The translations under genes and the position numbers were made by a program. The notes beneath the pieces are model-generated. The model was not told where the DNA came from, ran no database searches, and was given only the letters and a program-made list of their open reading frames with translations. Of a stretch of 54,344 nt of DNA, positions 15,766 through 23,964 are shown piece after piece. The stretch's first letter is position 1. Every line of letters begins with the position of its first letter. Origin of the DNA: Nocardia alni (GTDB taxonomy: Bacteria; Actinomycetota; Actinomycetes; Mycobacteriales; Mycobacteriaceae); contig NZ_JAGPOX010000062.1 in the NCBI RefSeq assembly GCF_019038435.1, forward strand, positions 1 through 54,344, read 5' to 3'.

Positions 15766-16815
15766 ATGCTGATCGACTGTCATGGACATTTCACGACGGC
15801 CCCGCCCGCACTGGGGAAATGGCGGGAACAACAGATTCGGGCGTTCGAGGAATCGGGTGCGCGACACTCACCCGACGAACTCCGGATCAGCGACGACGAG
15901 ATCAGGTCCGCGATCGAGAACGGGCAGCTGAAGCTGCAGCAGGAACGTGGTGTCGATCTGGCGCTGTTCTCTCCGGGCGCGGGCAAAATGGCCCACCACT
16001 ACGGTGACGAGCAGACCAGCCTGACCTGGTCGCAGGTCAGCAACGACCTGATCAGCCGGGTGAGCGGCCTGTTCCCGGACCGGTTCGTGGGCGTATGCCA
16101 GCTCCCGCAGTCCCCGGGGGACGCGCTGGCGGCCTCGGTGCGCAACTCGGTAGCCGAATTGGAGCGGTGCGTCACGGAATTGGATTTCGTGGGCTGCCTG
16201 CTCAACCCGGACCCGTCGGACGGATACTGGCAGGCCCCGCCGATCACCGACCGGGTCTACTACCCGCTGTACGAGAAAATGGTGGAACTCGACGTCCCCG
16301 CGATGGTTCACGTCGCGATGTCGAGAAACCCCGCGCTCCAAGGCACCTGCGCCCATTACCTGAACGGTGACACGGCGGCGTTCATGCAGTTGTGCATGTC
16401 GGATCTGTTCATCGATTTCCCGACGCTGAAACTGATTCTGCCGCACGGCGGCGGCGCGGTGCCGTTCCACTGGGGACGTTACCGGGGAGCGATGCAGGAC
16501 CAGGGCAAGCCGCCGCTGGAGGAGTTGGTGCTGCGCAACGTCTTCTTCGACACCTGTGTGTACCACCAGCGCGGCATGCAATTGCTGACGGACATCCTTC
16601 CCGCGCAGAACATCCTGTTCGCCTCGGAGATGATCGGCGCCGTGCGCGGTGTGGACCCGGAGACCGGGCACCGATTCGACGATACGAAATATCTCCTCGA
16701 TTCCGTCCCGACGATCGATGAGCAGGACCGGCGGGCCATCTACGGCGGGAACGCATTACGGGTGTTCGCGCGACTGGACGGGGTGTTGAAGTCCAGAAAT
16801 ATCCCGGTCGCGTGA
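15766..16815 (+). CDS. ligJ: 4-oxalomesaconate hydratase, LigJ-type amidohydrolase
   Basis: Hydrates 4-oxalomesaconate to 4-carboxy-4-hydroxy-2-oxoadipate in the 4,5-cleavage routes for protocatechuate and gallate. The 349-residue protein matches recalled Sphingobium LigJ almost end to end: LIDCHGHFTTAP (metal ligands H6 and H8), FSPGAGKMAHHYGD, LLNPDPSDGYWQAPPITDR, VHVAMS (H182), LPHGGGAVPFHWGR (H227), FFDTCVYHQ and ILFASEMIGAVRG (E288, the likely last metal ligand). It follows the aldolase by 32 bp in the same operon. Finding this enzyme is the best clue to the chemistry of the island. No 4,5-dioxygenase or dehydrogenase that would make its substrate lies in the window. Confidence 0.85.
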   Translation: MLIDCHGHFTTAPPALGKWREQQIRAFEESGARHSPDELRISDDEIRSAIENGQLKLQQERGVDLALFSPGAGKMAHHYGDEQTSLTWSQVSNDLISRVSGLFPDRFVGVCQLPQSPGDALAASVRNSVAELERCVTELDFVGCLLNPDPSDGYWQAPPITDRVYYPLYEKMVELDVPAMVHVAMSRNPALQGTCAHYLNGDTAAFMQLCMSDLFIDFPTLKLILPHGGGAVPFHWGRYRGAMQDQGKPPLEELVLRNVFFDTCVYHQRGMQLLTDILPAQNILFASEMIGAVRGVDPETGHRFDDTKYLLDSVPTIDEQDRRAIYGGNALRVFARLDGVLKSRNIPVA

Positions 16816-16843
16816 GCCCGTCTCGAAAAGAGGAGTCAGACAA

Positions 16844-18493
16844 GTGAAGGTCTATGAAGCACTCGCCGCGGCATTCGTCGAGGAGGGGACGACCGACGTA
16901 TTCGGCATGATGGGCGATGCCAATATGTTCTGGATGAACGCGCTGGCCCAGCGCGGTGTGCGCCAGTACGAGGTGCGGCACGAGGGTTCCGGTCTGGGCA
17001 TGGCGGACGGATGGGCGCGTGCGGCCGGACGTCCCGGCGTCGTCACCACGACCAGCGGCCCCGGCGTTTCGCAGCTGGCCACCTCGATGCTCGTCGCGAG
17101 CCGGGCGCGCACCCCGCTGGTCGCCTTCTGCGGGGAGACGGCCTGGGGCGACCAGACAGCCGCGCAGTATCTCGACCAGGGGCGCTTCGCCGCGGCGATC
17201 GAATGCGGCTTCGTCCACCTCTCGCGCGGCGACCTCGCGGAAGAGGTTGTGCAGAAGGCGTTCTACCTCGCGCGGACCGAATCCCGCCCGATCATGCTCA
17301 GCGCACCGATGGATATCCAGCAGCACGAGTACGAGGACAACGGGCCGTACGTCCCCTCGACCCAGCTGATCGATCGCCCACGGCTGCTGCCGGATCCGTC
17401 GCGGATCGAGCGGGCGCGCGACATCGTCGCGGCGAGTAAGCATGTCGTCATCATCGCCGGCCGTGGTGCGCGCGGTTCCGATGCGGGAGAACAGATCCTG
17501 CGCCTGCAGAAGCGGACCGGCGCCATGCTGGCCACCACGCTGCAGGCGAAGAACTGGCTGTACGGCGACACCGATTATCACGTGGGAATCTCGGGCTTGT
17601 TCGGCAGCAGGGTGGCGATGGAGCTGCTGCAGGAGGCCGACTGCGTGATCGCGGTGGGTGCGAGCCTGAACAGCTACACCACCGAGCACGGCTATCTGTT
17701 CCCGGAGGCGAAGTACATCCAGATCGACACCGCGCCCAACCTGGTCATGGGCAACGGCGCGGTGGCCGACTGCTACATCCAGGCCGACGCGAATACCGGG
17801 CTCGCGGAACTGACCGCGTCGCTGGAGCGCGAGTCCGTCACGATCGAGGGCTTCCACACCCAGGAGGTCCGGCGCCGGCTCACCGCCCCGCTGATCGATC
17901 CGAGCGAATTCCGCAGTCAGCCGGATCTTCTCGACCCGCGCGAGGCGATCGTCGTGCTGGACGCCGAACTCCCGCCGGAGCTGGATCTCGTGCTCGGCAG
18001 CGGTCACCAGACCGACTTCGGCACAATGCTTTTCCAGCGTTCGCGGGAGATCACGTCGAACTACGGGATGTTCGGCGCGATCGGCCAGGCGCCGCTGATC
18101 ACCATCGGATCCATCGTGGCCAGCGGCCGGCCCGCGTTCGTGGTGGAGGGTGACGCCAGTTTCCTGATGCACCTGTCCGAATTCGAAACCGCCGTCCGGT
18201 ACGGGATTCCGATCCTGGTCGTGGTGATGAACGATCAGGCGCTGGGCGCCGAGTACCACAAGTCGCGGGCCAAGGGCCTGGACGTGGATCTCGCGGTGAT
18301 ACCGACGCCGGAACTGGGCCGTGTCGCGCAGTCGCTGGGCGGCGACGGGGCGACCGTACGCACCACCGACGAGCTGCGCGCAGCACTGGCGGAGTACGTG
18401 CGTCAACCCCGGCCCACCGTGATCGACGTGCGAATCACCCGGGACGTGCTGAGCGTCCCGTACCGGCGCCTGTGGTTCGGCGAGGACGTGTGA
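16844..18493 (+). CDS. ThDP-dependent decarboxylase/lyase (acetolactate synthase-like)
   Basis: A 549-residue thiamine diphosphate enzyme with the three-domain plan of acetolactate synthase and benzoylformate decarboxylase. The PYR domain has the catalytic glutamate E47 (YEVRHEGSGLGMADGWARA) and TTTSGPGVSQLATSM. The central domain holds IAGRGARGSDAGE. The PP domain has SNYGMFGAIGQAPL and the ThDP motif beginning GDASF at residues 436-440 and ending about 30 residues on at VVMNDQALG. GDG is replaced by GDA, a common change. Long loops differ from true AHAS, and no regulatory subunit follows. It probably decarboxylates or ligates a 2-keto acid in the island pathway. The GTG start has GAGGAG upstream. 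Confidence 0.85.
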   Translation: MKVYEALAAAFVEEGTTDVFGMMGDANMFWMNALAQRGVRQYEVRHEGSGLGMADGWARAAGRPGVVTTTSGPGVSQLATSMLVASRARTPLVAFCGETAWGDQTAAQYLDQGRFAAAIECGFVHLSRGDLAEEVVQKAFYLARTESRPIMLSAPMDIQQHEYEDNGPYVPSTQLIDRPRLLPDPSRIERARDIVAASKHVVIIAGRGARGSDAGEQILRLQKRTGAMLATTLQAKNWLYGDTDYHVGISGLFGSRVAMELLQEADCVIAVGASLNSYTTEHGYLFPEAKYIQIDTAPNLVMGNGAVADCYIQADANTGLAELTASLERESVTIEGFHTQEVRRRLTAPLIDPSEFRSQPDLLDPREAIVVLDAELPPELDLVLGSGHQTDFGTMLFQRSREITSNYGMFGAIGQAPLITIGSIVASGRPAFVVEGDASFLMHLSEFETAVRYGIPILVVVMNDQALGAEYHKSRAKGLDVDLAVIPTPELGRVAQSLGGDGATVRTTDELRAALAEYVRQPRPTVIDVRITRDVLSVPYRRLWFGEDV

Positions 18494-18536
18494 GTCCGCA
18501 CCGGATCCCGATGCTCACGAACGTAAAGGAACGAAA

Positions 18537-19418
18537 ATGAAGATCGTAGTGGGTCGTGACGACCTCGCGGCGGCGGCGGAGGCGGCGGCCGGTGAGTCGG
18601 GAACGCCGCTGGAGCGGCTCGATATCAGCCCGGTGCACAAGGCCTCGCGCGGTTTCCTGAACGACCGGCAGCCGGACGTCTGCGAAATCGCCGTGGTGAC
18701 GTTGCTGCAGGCGGCCGCCTACGGGAAACCGGTTGTGCTGCTGCCGATCACCACGCTGGCCCGGTTCCAGCACCAGACGCTGGTGACGTGCGCGGACCTC
18801 TCGGTCGGCGACGTCGAGGGCCGCAGCGTGGGCGTGCGGTCCTGGAGTCAGACCACCGGCGTCTGGATGCGGGGATTCCTCACCGAGCAGTACGGGGTCG
18901 ACCTGCGCAAGGTGAACTGGATCGTGTACGAGGGCGGGCACGTCGACGAGTACACCGATCCGGAGTGGGTCAGCCGCGCGCCGGAGGGGGAGAAGCTGCA
19001 GAAGGACTTCCTCGGCGGCAAGCTCGATTACGGGATCATGGGCAACGAACTGCCCTCCGACGACCGGATCCGCACCGCCGTCCCGAACGCGTACGACGTC
19101 GCCGCGCAGTGGTCGGCAGACAAGGGCTTCGTCCCGATCAACCACATCGTCGCCGTGAGTACCGCTGCCGCACAGGAGCATTCCGCGGCGATCTGCGCCA
19201 TGTACGACGCGATGAAACAGGTCACCGAGTCCGCGGGCGCGGCATCCAGTGTCGGAGAGCTGAAGTCGGTCGGCTTCGCGGGTCTGCGCGGTCCGGTCTC
19301 CCAGGCCGCCACCTACGCGCTCGAACAGCAGGTGCTGCCCCGCGCCGTCGATTTCGACGATCTGGTGGCGCAGTCCTGTGACGCCCTGGGCGTGCCGCCG
19401 TCGCGTCTCGGTGGCTGA
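18537..19418 (+). CDS. 4,5-dihydroxyphthalate decarboxylase-family protein, paralogue 1
   Basis: A 293-residue cytosolic protein (no signal peptide) of the family named after Pht5, 4,5-dihydroxyphthalate decarboxylase, whose fold resembles type-2 solute-binding proteins. Shared family marks are DVCEIAVVTLLQAA (domain 1), the hinge block SVGVRSWSQTTGVWMRGF followed by LTEQYGVDLRKVNWIVYEGG, and GFVPINHIVAVS. It is shorter and more diverged than the next gene. Three such paralogues in one island is unusual. They may decarboxylate different intermediates, form hetero-oligomers, or bind ligand without catalysis. It lies 43 bp after the ThDP gene, with AAGGA before the ATG. Confidence 0.75.
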   Translation: MKIVVGRDDLAAAAEAAAGESGTPLERLDISPVHKASRGFLNDRQPDVCEIAVVTLLQAAAYGKPVVLLPITTLARFQHQTLVTCADLSVGDVEGRSVGVRSWSQTTGVWMRGFLTEQYGVDLRKVNWIVYEGGHVDEYTDPEWVSRAPEGEKLQKDFLGGKLDYGIMGNELPSDDRIRTAVPNAYDVAAQWSADKGFVPINHIVAVSTAAAQEHSAAICAMYDAMKQVTESAGAASSVGELKSVGFAGLRGPVSQAATYALEQQVLPRAVDFDDLVAQSCDALGVPPSRLGG

Positions 19419-19462
19419 GGGGCAACGGGGACAACGGAATTCGATCGAAAGGCAGTACATTC

Positions 19463-20446
19463 ATGAGTAAGCTCTCCGTGGTCCTCGGCGACTATCGACA
19501 CGGGCAGTCGCTGCTGGACGGCAGCGTCCAGGTGGCGGGTTACGAGGTCGAGCCCGTCAAGGTCGAGCCGGTCATCGGCGCGTACCGGCGGATGATCCGG
19601 GACCTCGAATTCGACGTGTGCGAGCTGGCGCCGACGTCGTATCTGATGGCCCGTCAGACCGGCGTGGCCCTGACCGCCATTCCGGTCTTTCTCAATCGGC
19701 GTTTCCATCACGGTGACGTCCAGTGCGGGACCGCGTCGGGGATCCGGTTCCCGAAGGATCTCGAGGGGCGGCGGGTCGGGGTCCGCGCCTACACGGTGAC
19801 GACCGGCGTGTGGATGCGCGGCATCCTGCGTGAGGAGTACGGCGTCGACATCGACGCGGTGAAGTGGGTCGTCGATGACGACGACCACATCGAGGGGCGC
19901 ACTCCGGACACCGTCGAGCGGGTCACGGACGGTCGTTCGCTCGGCGAACTGCTGCGCTCCGGGGACCTGGACGCCGCGTTCACCGGCAACGCCGGCACCG
20001 GCCGGGCGGGTGCGCCGCGGGCCGGTTGGGCGGCCACGCAGTCACCGGAGCAAACCGGTGACGAAGGCCCGTATCCGCTGTTCCCGGACGCCGAAGTGCT
20101 CTCCGCCGACTGGTACCTGCGCACCGGGATCTACCCGCTGCATTCGGTGATCGCGGTGCGCTCGGAGCTCGTGGACAAGGATCCGAACCTGGCGACGGCG
20201 CTGTACGCGGCGTTCGCCGAAAGCAAGCGTCGCCAGCTCGCCGCGGATCCGGAATGGTCCGCGGTGCCGCGCTTCGCCCGGCAGGCTCAGCAGATCGGCG
20301 GCGATCCGATTCCCTACGGCCTGCGGGCCAACGACGCGAGTCTGCGTGCGCTGGTGCGCTTTTCCCAGGATCAGGGCCTGCTCGACGCGGATTTCCCCGC
20401 AGACCCGAAGGACCTTTTCGCCGCCGGCGACTACCCCGACGCCTGA
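19463..20446 (+). CDS. 4,5-dihydroxyphthalate decarboxylase-family protein, paralogue 2
   Basis: A 327-residue protein, the paralogue closest in length to the known decarboxylase. Motifs: MIRDLEFDVCELAPTSYLMA, PVFLNRRFHHGDVQC, LEGRRVGVRAYTVTTGVWMR, GILREEYGVDIDAVKWVVDD and TGIYPLHSVIAVRSELVD. Compared with paralogues 1 and 3 it retains the FHHGD and IYPLHSVIAV histidine blocks most fully, so it is the best candidate for the active decarboxylase. The known reaction is loss of CO2 from 4,5-dihydroxyphthalate to give protocatechuate; here the substrate is unproven. It has no signal peptide. It lies 44 bp after paralogue 1 and 35 bp before a LigI-like amidohydrolase. Confidence 0.82.
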   Translation: MSKLSVVLGDYRHGQSLLDGSVQVAGYEVEPVKVEPVIGAYRRMIRDLEFDVCELAPTSYLMARQTGVALTAIPVFLNRRFHHGDVQCGTASGIRFPKDLEGRRVGVRAYTVTTGVWMRGILREEYGVDIDAVKWVVDDDDHIEGRTPDTVERVTDGRSLGELLRSGDLDAAFTGNAGTGRAGAPRAGWAATQSPEQTGDEGPYPLFPDAEVLSADWYLRTGIYPLHSVIAVRSELVDKDPNLATALYAAFAESKRRQLAADPEWSAVPRFARQAQQIGGDPIPYGLRANDASLRALVRFSQDQGLLDADFPADPKDLFAAGDYPDA

Positions 20447-20481
20447 GTTCATACTCCTTCCAGCGCAAGGAATTCGACGCG

Positions 20482-21336
20482 ATGGACATCATCGATACGC
20501 ACTGCCACATCATCTCCCAGGACGAGAACAAATACCCGCGGGCGCCGATCGGCGGCAAGCAATCCGGTTGGGCCACAACCAGACCGGTCACCGCCGAGGG
20601 CATGGCCACCGCCATGGACGCCGCGGGCATCACCCGCTCGGTCCTGGTCCAGGCCACCACGGCCTACGGCTACGACAACTCGTACGTGCTGGACAGCTTC
20701 CGGCGTGAGCCGGACCGCTTCCTCGCGGTCGGCACATTCGACCCGTTGCAGCCGCAGGCACCCGCCCGCCTGACCGACGCCGTGGACAGCGGTTTGTCCG
20801 GAGTGCGCCTGTTCACCAGCGGCAGCACCGTACCGACCCAGGGCGAATGGTTCGCCGCCCCGGAAACGTACGAATTCTGGGAGCACGCGGGCGAACTGGG
20901 CGTCACCGTCTGCCTGCAGATGCGTCTGGGACCGGCGACGGCGCAGCTGGTGTCGCTGCTGGACCGGTTCCCCGGCGTCCGGGTGCTGCTGGACCACATC
21001 GGCTACCCCGACATCGCCGCCTCACCGGAAACGGCGGGGCAGGAGGTCGCGAAGCTGTCGCGGCATCCCGGCCTGCATCTCAAGCTCACGCACCGCAATC
21101 TGGAACCGCTGCACGCGGCCGGAGGGCGGGCGATCGAGTTCCTGCGGCCGGTGATCGACGCGTTCGGCGCCGAGCGGATCGCCTGGGGTTCGAACTGCCC
21201 GGCCGCCGAGCAGACGCTGCCCGAACTGGTCGAACTCGCGCAGACCGTCCTGGCGGTGGTGCCCGAGAAGGAGCGGGAGGAGATTTTCGCCGGGACCGCG
21301 AGGCGGCTGTACCCGGGCCTCGACGTGGCGCAATAA
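20482..21336 (+). CDS. LigI-like amidohydrolase (lactonase family), copy 1
   Basis: A 284-residue amidohydrolase_2 (COG3618-type) protein related to 2-pyrone-4,6-dicarboxylate lactonase and 4-sulfomuconolactonase. It begins MDIIDTHCHIISQDENKYP, with HxH at strand 1. RPVTAEGMATAMDAAGITRS, GVRLFTSG, RVLLDHIGYPD and RIAWGSNCPAAEQT follow. The last motif normally carries the catalytic Asp (GTDWP or GSDWP) and here reads GSNCP. The open frame extends upstream, but ATG 20482 with AAGGA about 10 bp before it starts the barrel. It is co-directional with and 18 bp before the GntR gene. Lactone hydrolysis feeding the LigJ hydratase is the reasonable inference. Confidence 0.82.
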   Translation: MDIIDTHCHIISQDENKYPRAPIGGKQSGWATTRPVTAEGMATAMDAAGITRSVLVQATTAYGYDNSYVLDSFRREPDRFLAVGTFDPLQPQAPARLTDAVDSGLSGVRLFTSGSTVPTQGEWFAAPETYEFWEHAGELGVTVCLQMRLGPATAQLVSLLDRFPGVRVLLDHIGYPDIAASPETAGQEVAKLSRHPGLHLKLTHRNLEPLHAAGGRAIEFLRPVIDAFGAERIAWGSNCPAAEQTLPELVELAQTVLAVVPEKEREEIFAGTARRLYPGLDVAQ

Positions 21337-21354
21337 GCGGGCCCAGGGACCACG

Positions 21355-22068
21355 GTGGTCGACAGAGGCGTGGCGACCCGCCACAGCGAGATGTACGGCG
21401 AGTTGCGTGCGCAGTTGCTGGCGGGGAACTTCGAACCCGGCACGCGGCTGACCGAAGTCGACCTCACCAGGAGATTCAACGTCTCGCGGGCCACGGTGCG
21501 TTCGGTGCTGGTGCATCTGACACAGGACGGCTTCGTCACCAGCGAGGTCAATCGCGGGGTGCGGACGAGAAGTTTCTCGGTCGAGGAGGCGGCGGATATC
21601 CTCGAGGCCCGCGAGACGTTGGAATCGGCCCTGGCAGGGAAGGCCGCCGAGCGGGCGACCGACGAGGAGATTCGCGAACTGCGCGCGACGCTCGAGGCGA
21701 TGAGGGACGCGCAGTCCCGCGGTGATCAGGGTGTGTACTCCAGGGGCAACCGGCGATTCCATCAGCAGATCAAGCATGCCGCCCACCAGCACACCCTGGC
21801 CCGCGCGTACGACACGCTGCTGTATCCGCTGGTCATGCGCCAGTACCGCAATATCTCCGTGCCGCACCCGCGGACCGGCTCGTTCGAGGAGCATCAGGCC
21901 ATCTTCCTGGCCATTCTCACGCGCAATTCCGAGGCGGCCGCCGCCGGCATGCGTCATCACGTCGGTTCCGCCCGGCGGGCTCTGCTGCTCGGGCACGCCC
22001 TACCCGACCCTAAGATTGTTAGACAATCTGAAGGAAATACCCTTGATGCTGTGGAAGATCATGGGTAG
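21355..22068 (+). CDS. GntR/FCD-family regulator, copy 1
   Basis: A 237-residue FadR-subfamily regulator. The winged HTH lies at about residues 12-75 (RLTEVDLTRRFNVSRATVRS, VLVHLTQDGFVTSEVNRGVR). The helical FCD ligand domain follows, with FHQQIKHAAHQHTLARAYDT and the usual histidines (FEEHQAI, GMRHHVGS). It is a clear paralogue of the protein at 28016-28729. The 3' end of the gene contains a perfect GATTGTTAGACAATC operator, so the codons for KIVRQS are also a binding site. Cotranscribed with the first half of the island, it probably represses both halves. The GTG start has only a weak AGGGA site. Confidence 0.9.
   Translation: MVDRGVATRHSEMYGELRAQLLAGNFEPGTRLTEVDLTRRFNVSRATVRSVLVHLTQDGFVTSEVNRGVRTRSFSVEEAADILEARETLESALAGKAAERATDEEIRELRATLEAMRDAQSRGDQGVYSRGNRRFHQQIKHAAHQHTLARAYDTLLYPLVMRQYRNISVPHPRTGSFEEHQAIFLAILTRNSEAAAAGMRHHVGSARRALLLGHALPDPKIVRQSEGNTLDAVEDHG
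22014..22028. promoter_or_regulatory. GntR operator 2, inside the 3' end of gntR
   Basis: The same 15 bp as at 14227-14241 (GATTGT-TAG-ACAATC), in codons near the end of the GntR gene and 138 bp before the next start. It should control the second transcription unit (22166-28005). Confidence 0.8.
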
Positions 22069-22077
22069 ATTGGGCTA

Positions 22078-22092
22078 AATCGTCAGACATTA
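22078..22092. promoter_or_regulatory. degenerate GntR site
   Basis: AATCGTCAGACATTA matches 10 of 15 positions of the perfect operator 50 bp upstream and sits where a promoter for the gene at 22166 would be. A secondary site is possible. Confidence 0.35.
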
Positions 22093-22165
22093 CTCTTTAC
22101 CGTCATCCTGGAATGGGTGACCGGATCAGCTGCACATCGAATCCCGAGGCAACAGAGGAGTTGCT

Positions 22166-23071
22166 ATGCCCAGAACGTTGTCCATCGCGGCGAAGTCGTA
22201 TCCGCACACGGAATTCCTCGCCGAGCCGGGCCTCACGATCGAGGGTCACCCCTTCGAGTACGCGGCGGTGAATCCGATCTACAAGGCGTTCGCCCCCATG
22301 GTGCGCGAGCTCGCCTACGACGTCAGCGAAATGGCCATCGCCACGTACCTGCAGGCCCGGGAGGCCGGGGTCGCCCTGTCGCTGCTGCCCATCGTGCTCA
22401 GCGGCGACTTCCACCACCACTCGCTGACCCGCTGGCCCGGCTCGGCCGAGATCGGCCCGCGCGATCTGGTGGGCAAGCGTGTGGGTGTGCGGGCCTACAG
22501 CCAGACGACCGGCCTGTGGGTCCGCGGCATCCTGCACGAGGAGTTCGACGTCGACGCCAAGGACGTTACCTGGGTGACCGTCGAGGAGCCGCACGTCGGT
22601 GCGTATGTGGAGCCGCCGAACGTCGAGCGGACGACGGGCAAGGTGCTCGAGGTGCTCGAGCGGGGCGACGTCGTGGCGGCCGTGCTCGGTCCGCCCGCGC
22701 TGGACGGCGCGCAGGGGCCGCTGGTGCCGATCATCTCGAACTGGCGCGAGGCCGAGGAGGCGTGGGGCGAGCGGCATGGGACCGTTCCGATCAACCATAT
22801 GCTGACCGTCCGGCGGGACGTCCTGGAGGCCGAGCCGCGCGCGATCGCCGCGCTCTACCGGGAACTCGGCGACCGGATCGAGGACCGCAAGGCCTCCGAG
22901 GCGCAGCCGGGGCCGCGGGTGCGCGCGCTGCGGTTCGGGGTGACCGGCGAACTGGTCGCGGGGTTGCAGGTCGCGATCTATTACGCGTTGCAGCAGAACG
23001 TTATTCGCACACCGGTGACCGTGGACGAACTGCTCGGGGACTTCACTCGCCATCTCGGCGAGCACGTCTGA
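22166..23071 (+). CDS. 4,5-dihydroxyphthalate decarboxylase-family protein, paralogue 3
   Basis: A 301-residue cytosolic member of the same family as the proteins at 18537 and 19463. Shared blocks: YDVSEMAIATYLQAREAGVA, LLPIVLSGDFHHHSLTRWPG, DLVGKRVGVRAYSQTTGLWV, RGILHEEFDVDAKDVTWVTV and TVPINHMLTVRRDVLE. It keeps the FHHH region like paralogue 2 but has the shorter C-terminus of paralogue 1. It opens the second transcription unit, behind GntR operator 2, with GAGGAG before the ATG. Pairing with its own LigI-like partner (next gene) repeats the decarboxylase-amidohydrolase order of the first unit, so the two units look like an ancient partial duplication. Confidence 0.8.
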   Translation: MPRTLSIAAKSYPHTEFLAEPGLTIEGHPFEYAAVNPIYKAFAPMVRELAYDVSEMAIATYLQAREAGVALSLLPIVLSGDFHHHSLTRWPGSAEIGPRDLVGKRVGVRAYSQTTGLWVRGILHEEFDVDAKDVTWVTVEEPHVGAYVEPPNVERTTGKVLEVLERGDVVAAVLGPPALDGAQGPLVPIISNWREAEEAWGERHGTVPINHMLTVRRDVLEAEPRAIAALYRELGDRIEDRKASEAQPGPRVRALRFGVTGELVAGLQVAIYYALQQNVIRTPVTVDELLGDFTRHLGEHV

Positions 23072-23101
23072 GTCCTGTCGCCACTTTCACGAGGAGCCCG
23101 A

Positions 23102-23959
23102 ATGTTCACCGTCGACACCCACACCCACATCATCTCGCCCGATACCGACACCTATCCGGCGGCCCCGCTCGGCGGTCACCGCTCCGAATGGTCCCAGGAG
23201 CGGCCGACCGACATCGACGGCCTGCTGCGCGCGGCCGACGCCGCCGAGATCGACCATCTCGTGGTCGTCCAGGCCTCCACGGTGTACGGATTCGACAACA
23301 CCTACGTCGCCGACCAGCTCACCCGGTACCGTGACCGCCTCAGCGGGGTGTGCTCGGTGGACTTCCTGTCCCCGAAGGCCCTCGACGACCTGTCGCACTG
23401 GATCGACGAGCGGGGCTTCTCGGGGGTGCGCATCCGCGCCGCCGACGGCACGACGGCCGTCCCGACACCGGGCCGCGGCCTCGACGACGAACGCATGACG
23501 CCGGTCTGGCAGTTCTTGTCCGCCCGCCGGGTGCCGGTCTGCATCCAGATGCACGCCAAGCACGCGCCCATCCTCGCCGGTCTGTTGCAGCAGTACCCGG
23601 GCCTGACCGTCATCCTGGACCACGCGGGCAGGCCGGAGCTGGCGCCGGACGCCGCGCCGTACCCGAGCGCCGCCGGAGCTCCCGACCTCGAGCAGACCGG
23701 CCGGGTGTTCATCAAACTCACACCGCCGGCCCTGCTGCGCGCGCAGCGCGAGGCCGGATCGGCCGAGCCGCTGTTCGCGAAGCTGATCGAGAAGTTCGGC
23801 GCGGACCACGTGCTGTGGGGCTCGAACTTTCCGGCGTCGGCCGGGTCGCTGGCCGAGCTGGCCGAACTCGTCCGGGCGCAGCTGCCCTCGACCCTGGACG
23901 ACACCGAGCGGGAGCTGATCGCCGGCGGCACCGCGCGCAAGCTCTATGGGAAAAGCTGA
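23102..23959 (+). CDS. LigI-like amidohydrolase (lactonase family), copy 2
   Basis: A 285-residue paralogue of the protein at 20482-21336. It begins MFTVDTHTHIISPDTDTYPA and shares APLGGHRSEW, VVVQASTVYGFDNTYVAD, GVRIRAADG, TVILDHAGRPELAPD and VLWGSNFPASAGSL. Like copy 1 it has Asn (GSNFP) where LigI-type lactonases have the catalytic Asp. Both copies share the unusual YGFDNTY/YGYDNSY block, so they are closer to each other than to LigI. GAGGAG precedes the ATG. It lies 30 bp after paralogue 3 and 5 bp before the transporter lipoprotein gene, tying hydrolase and uptake together. Confidence 0.82.
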   Translation: MFTVDTHTHIISPDTDTYPAAPLGGHRSEWSQERPTDIDGLLRAADAAEIDHLVVVQASTVYGFDNTYVADQLTRYRDRLSGVCSVDFLSPKALDDLSHWIDERGFSGVRIRAADGTTAVPTPGRGLDDERMTPVWQFLSARRVPVCIQMHAKHAPILAGLLQQYPGLTVILDHAGRPELAPDAAPYPSAAGAPDLEQTGRVFIKLTPPALLRAQREAGSAEPLFAKLIEKFGADHVLWGSNFPASAGSLAELAELVRAQLPSTLDDTERELIAGGTARKLYGKS

Positions 23960-23964
23960 CTGCC

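Noticed and set aside
16409..18406. A 665-codon open frame antisense to the ThDP enzyme.
   Set aside because: No family motif, His/Arg/Gly-rich composition; the plus strand has a complete ThDP enzyme with all motifs.
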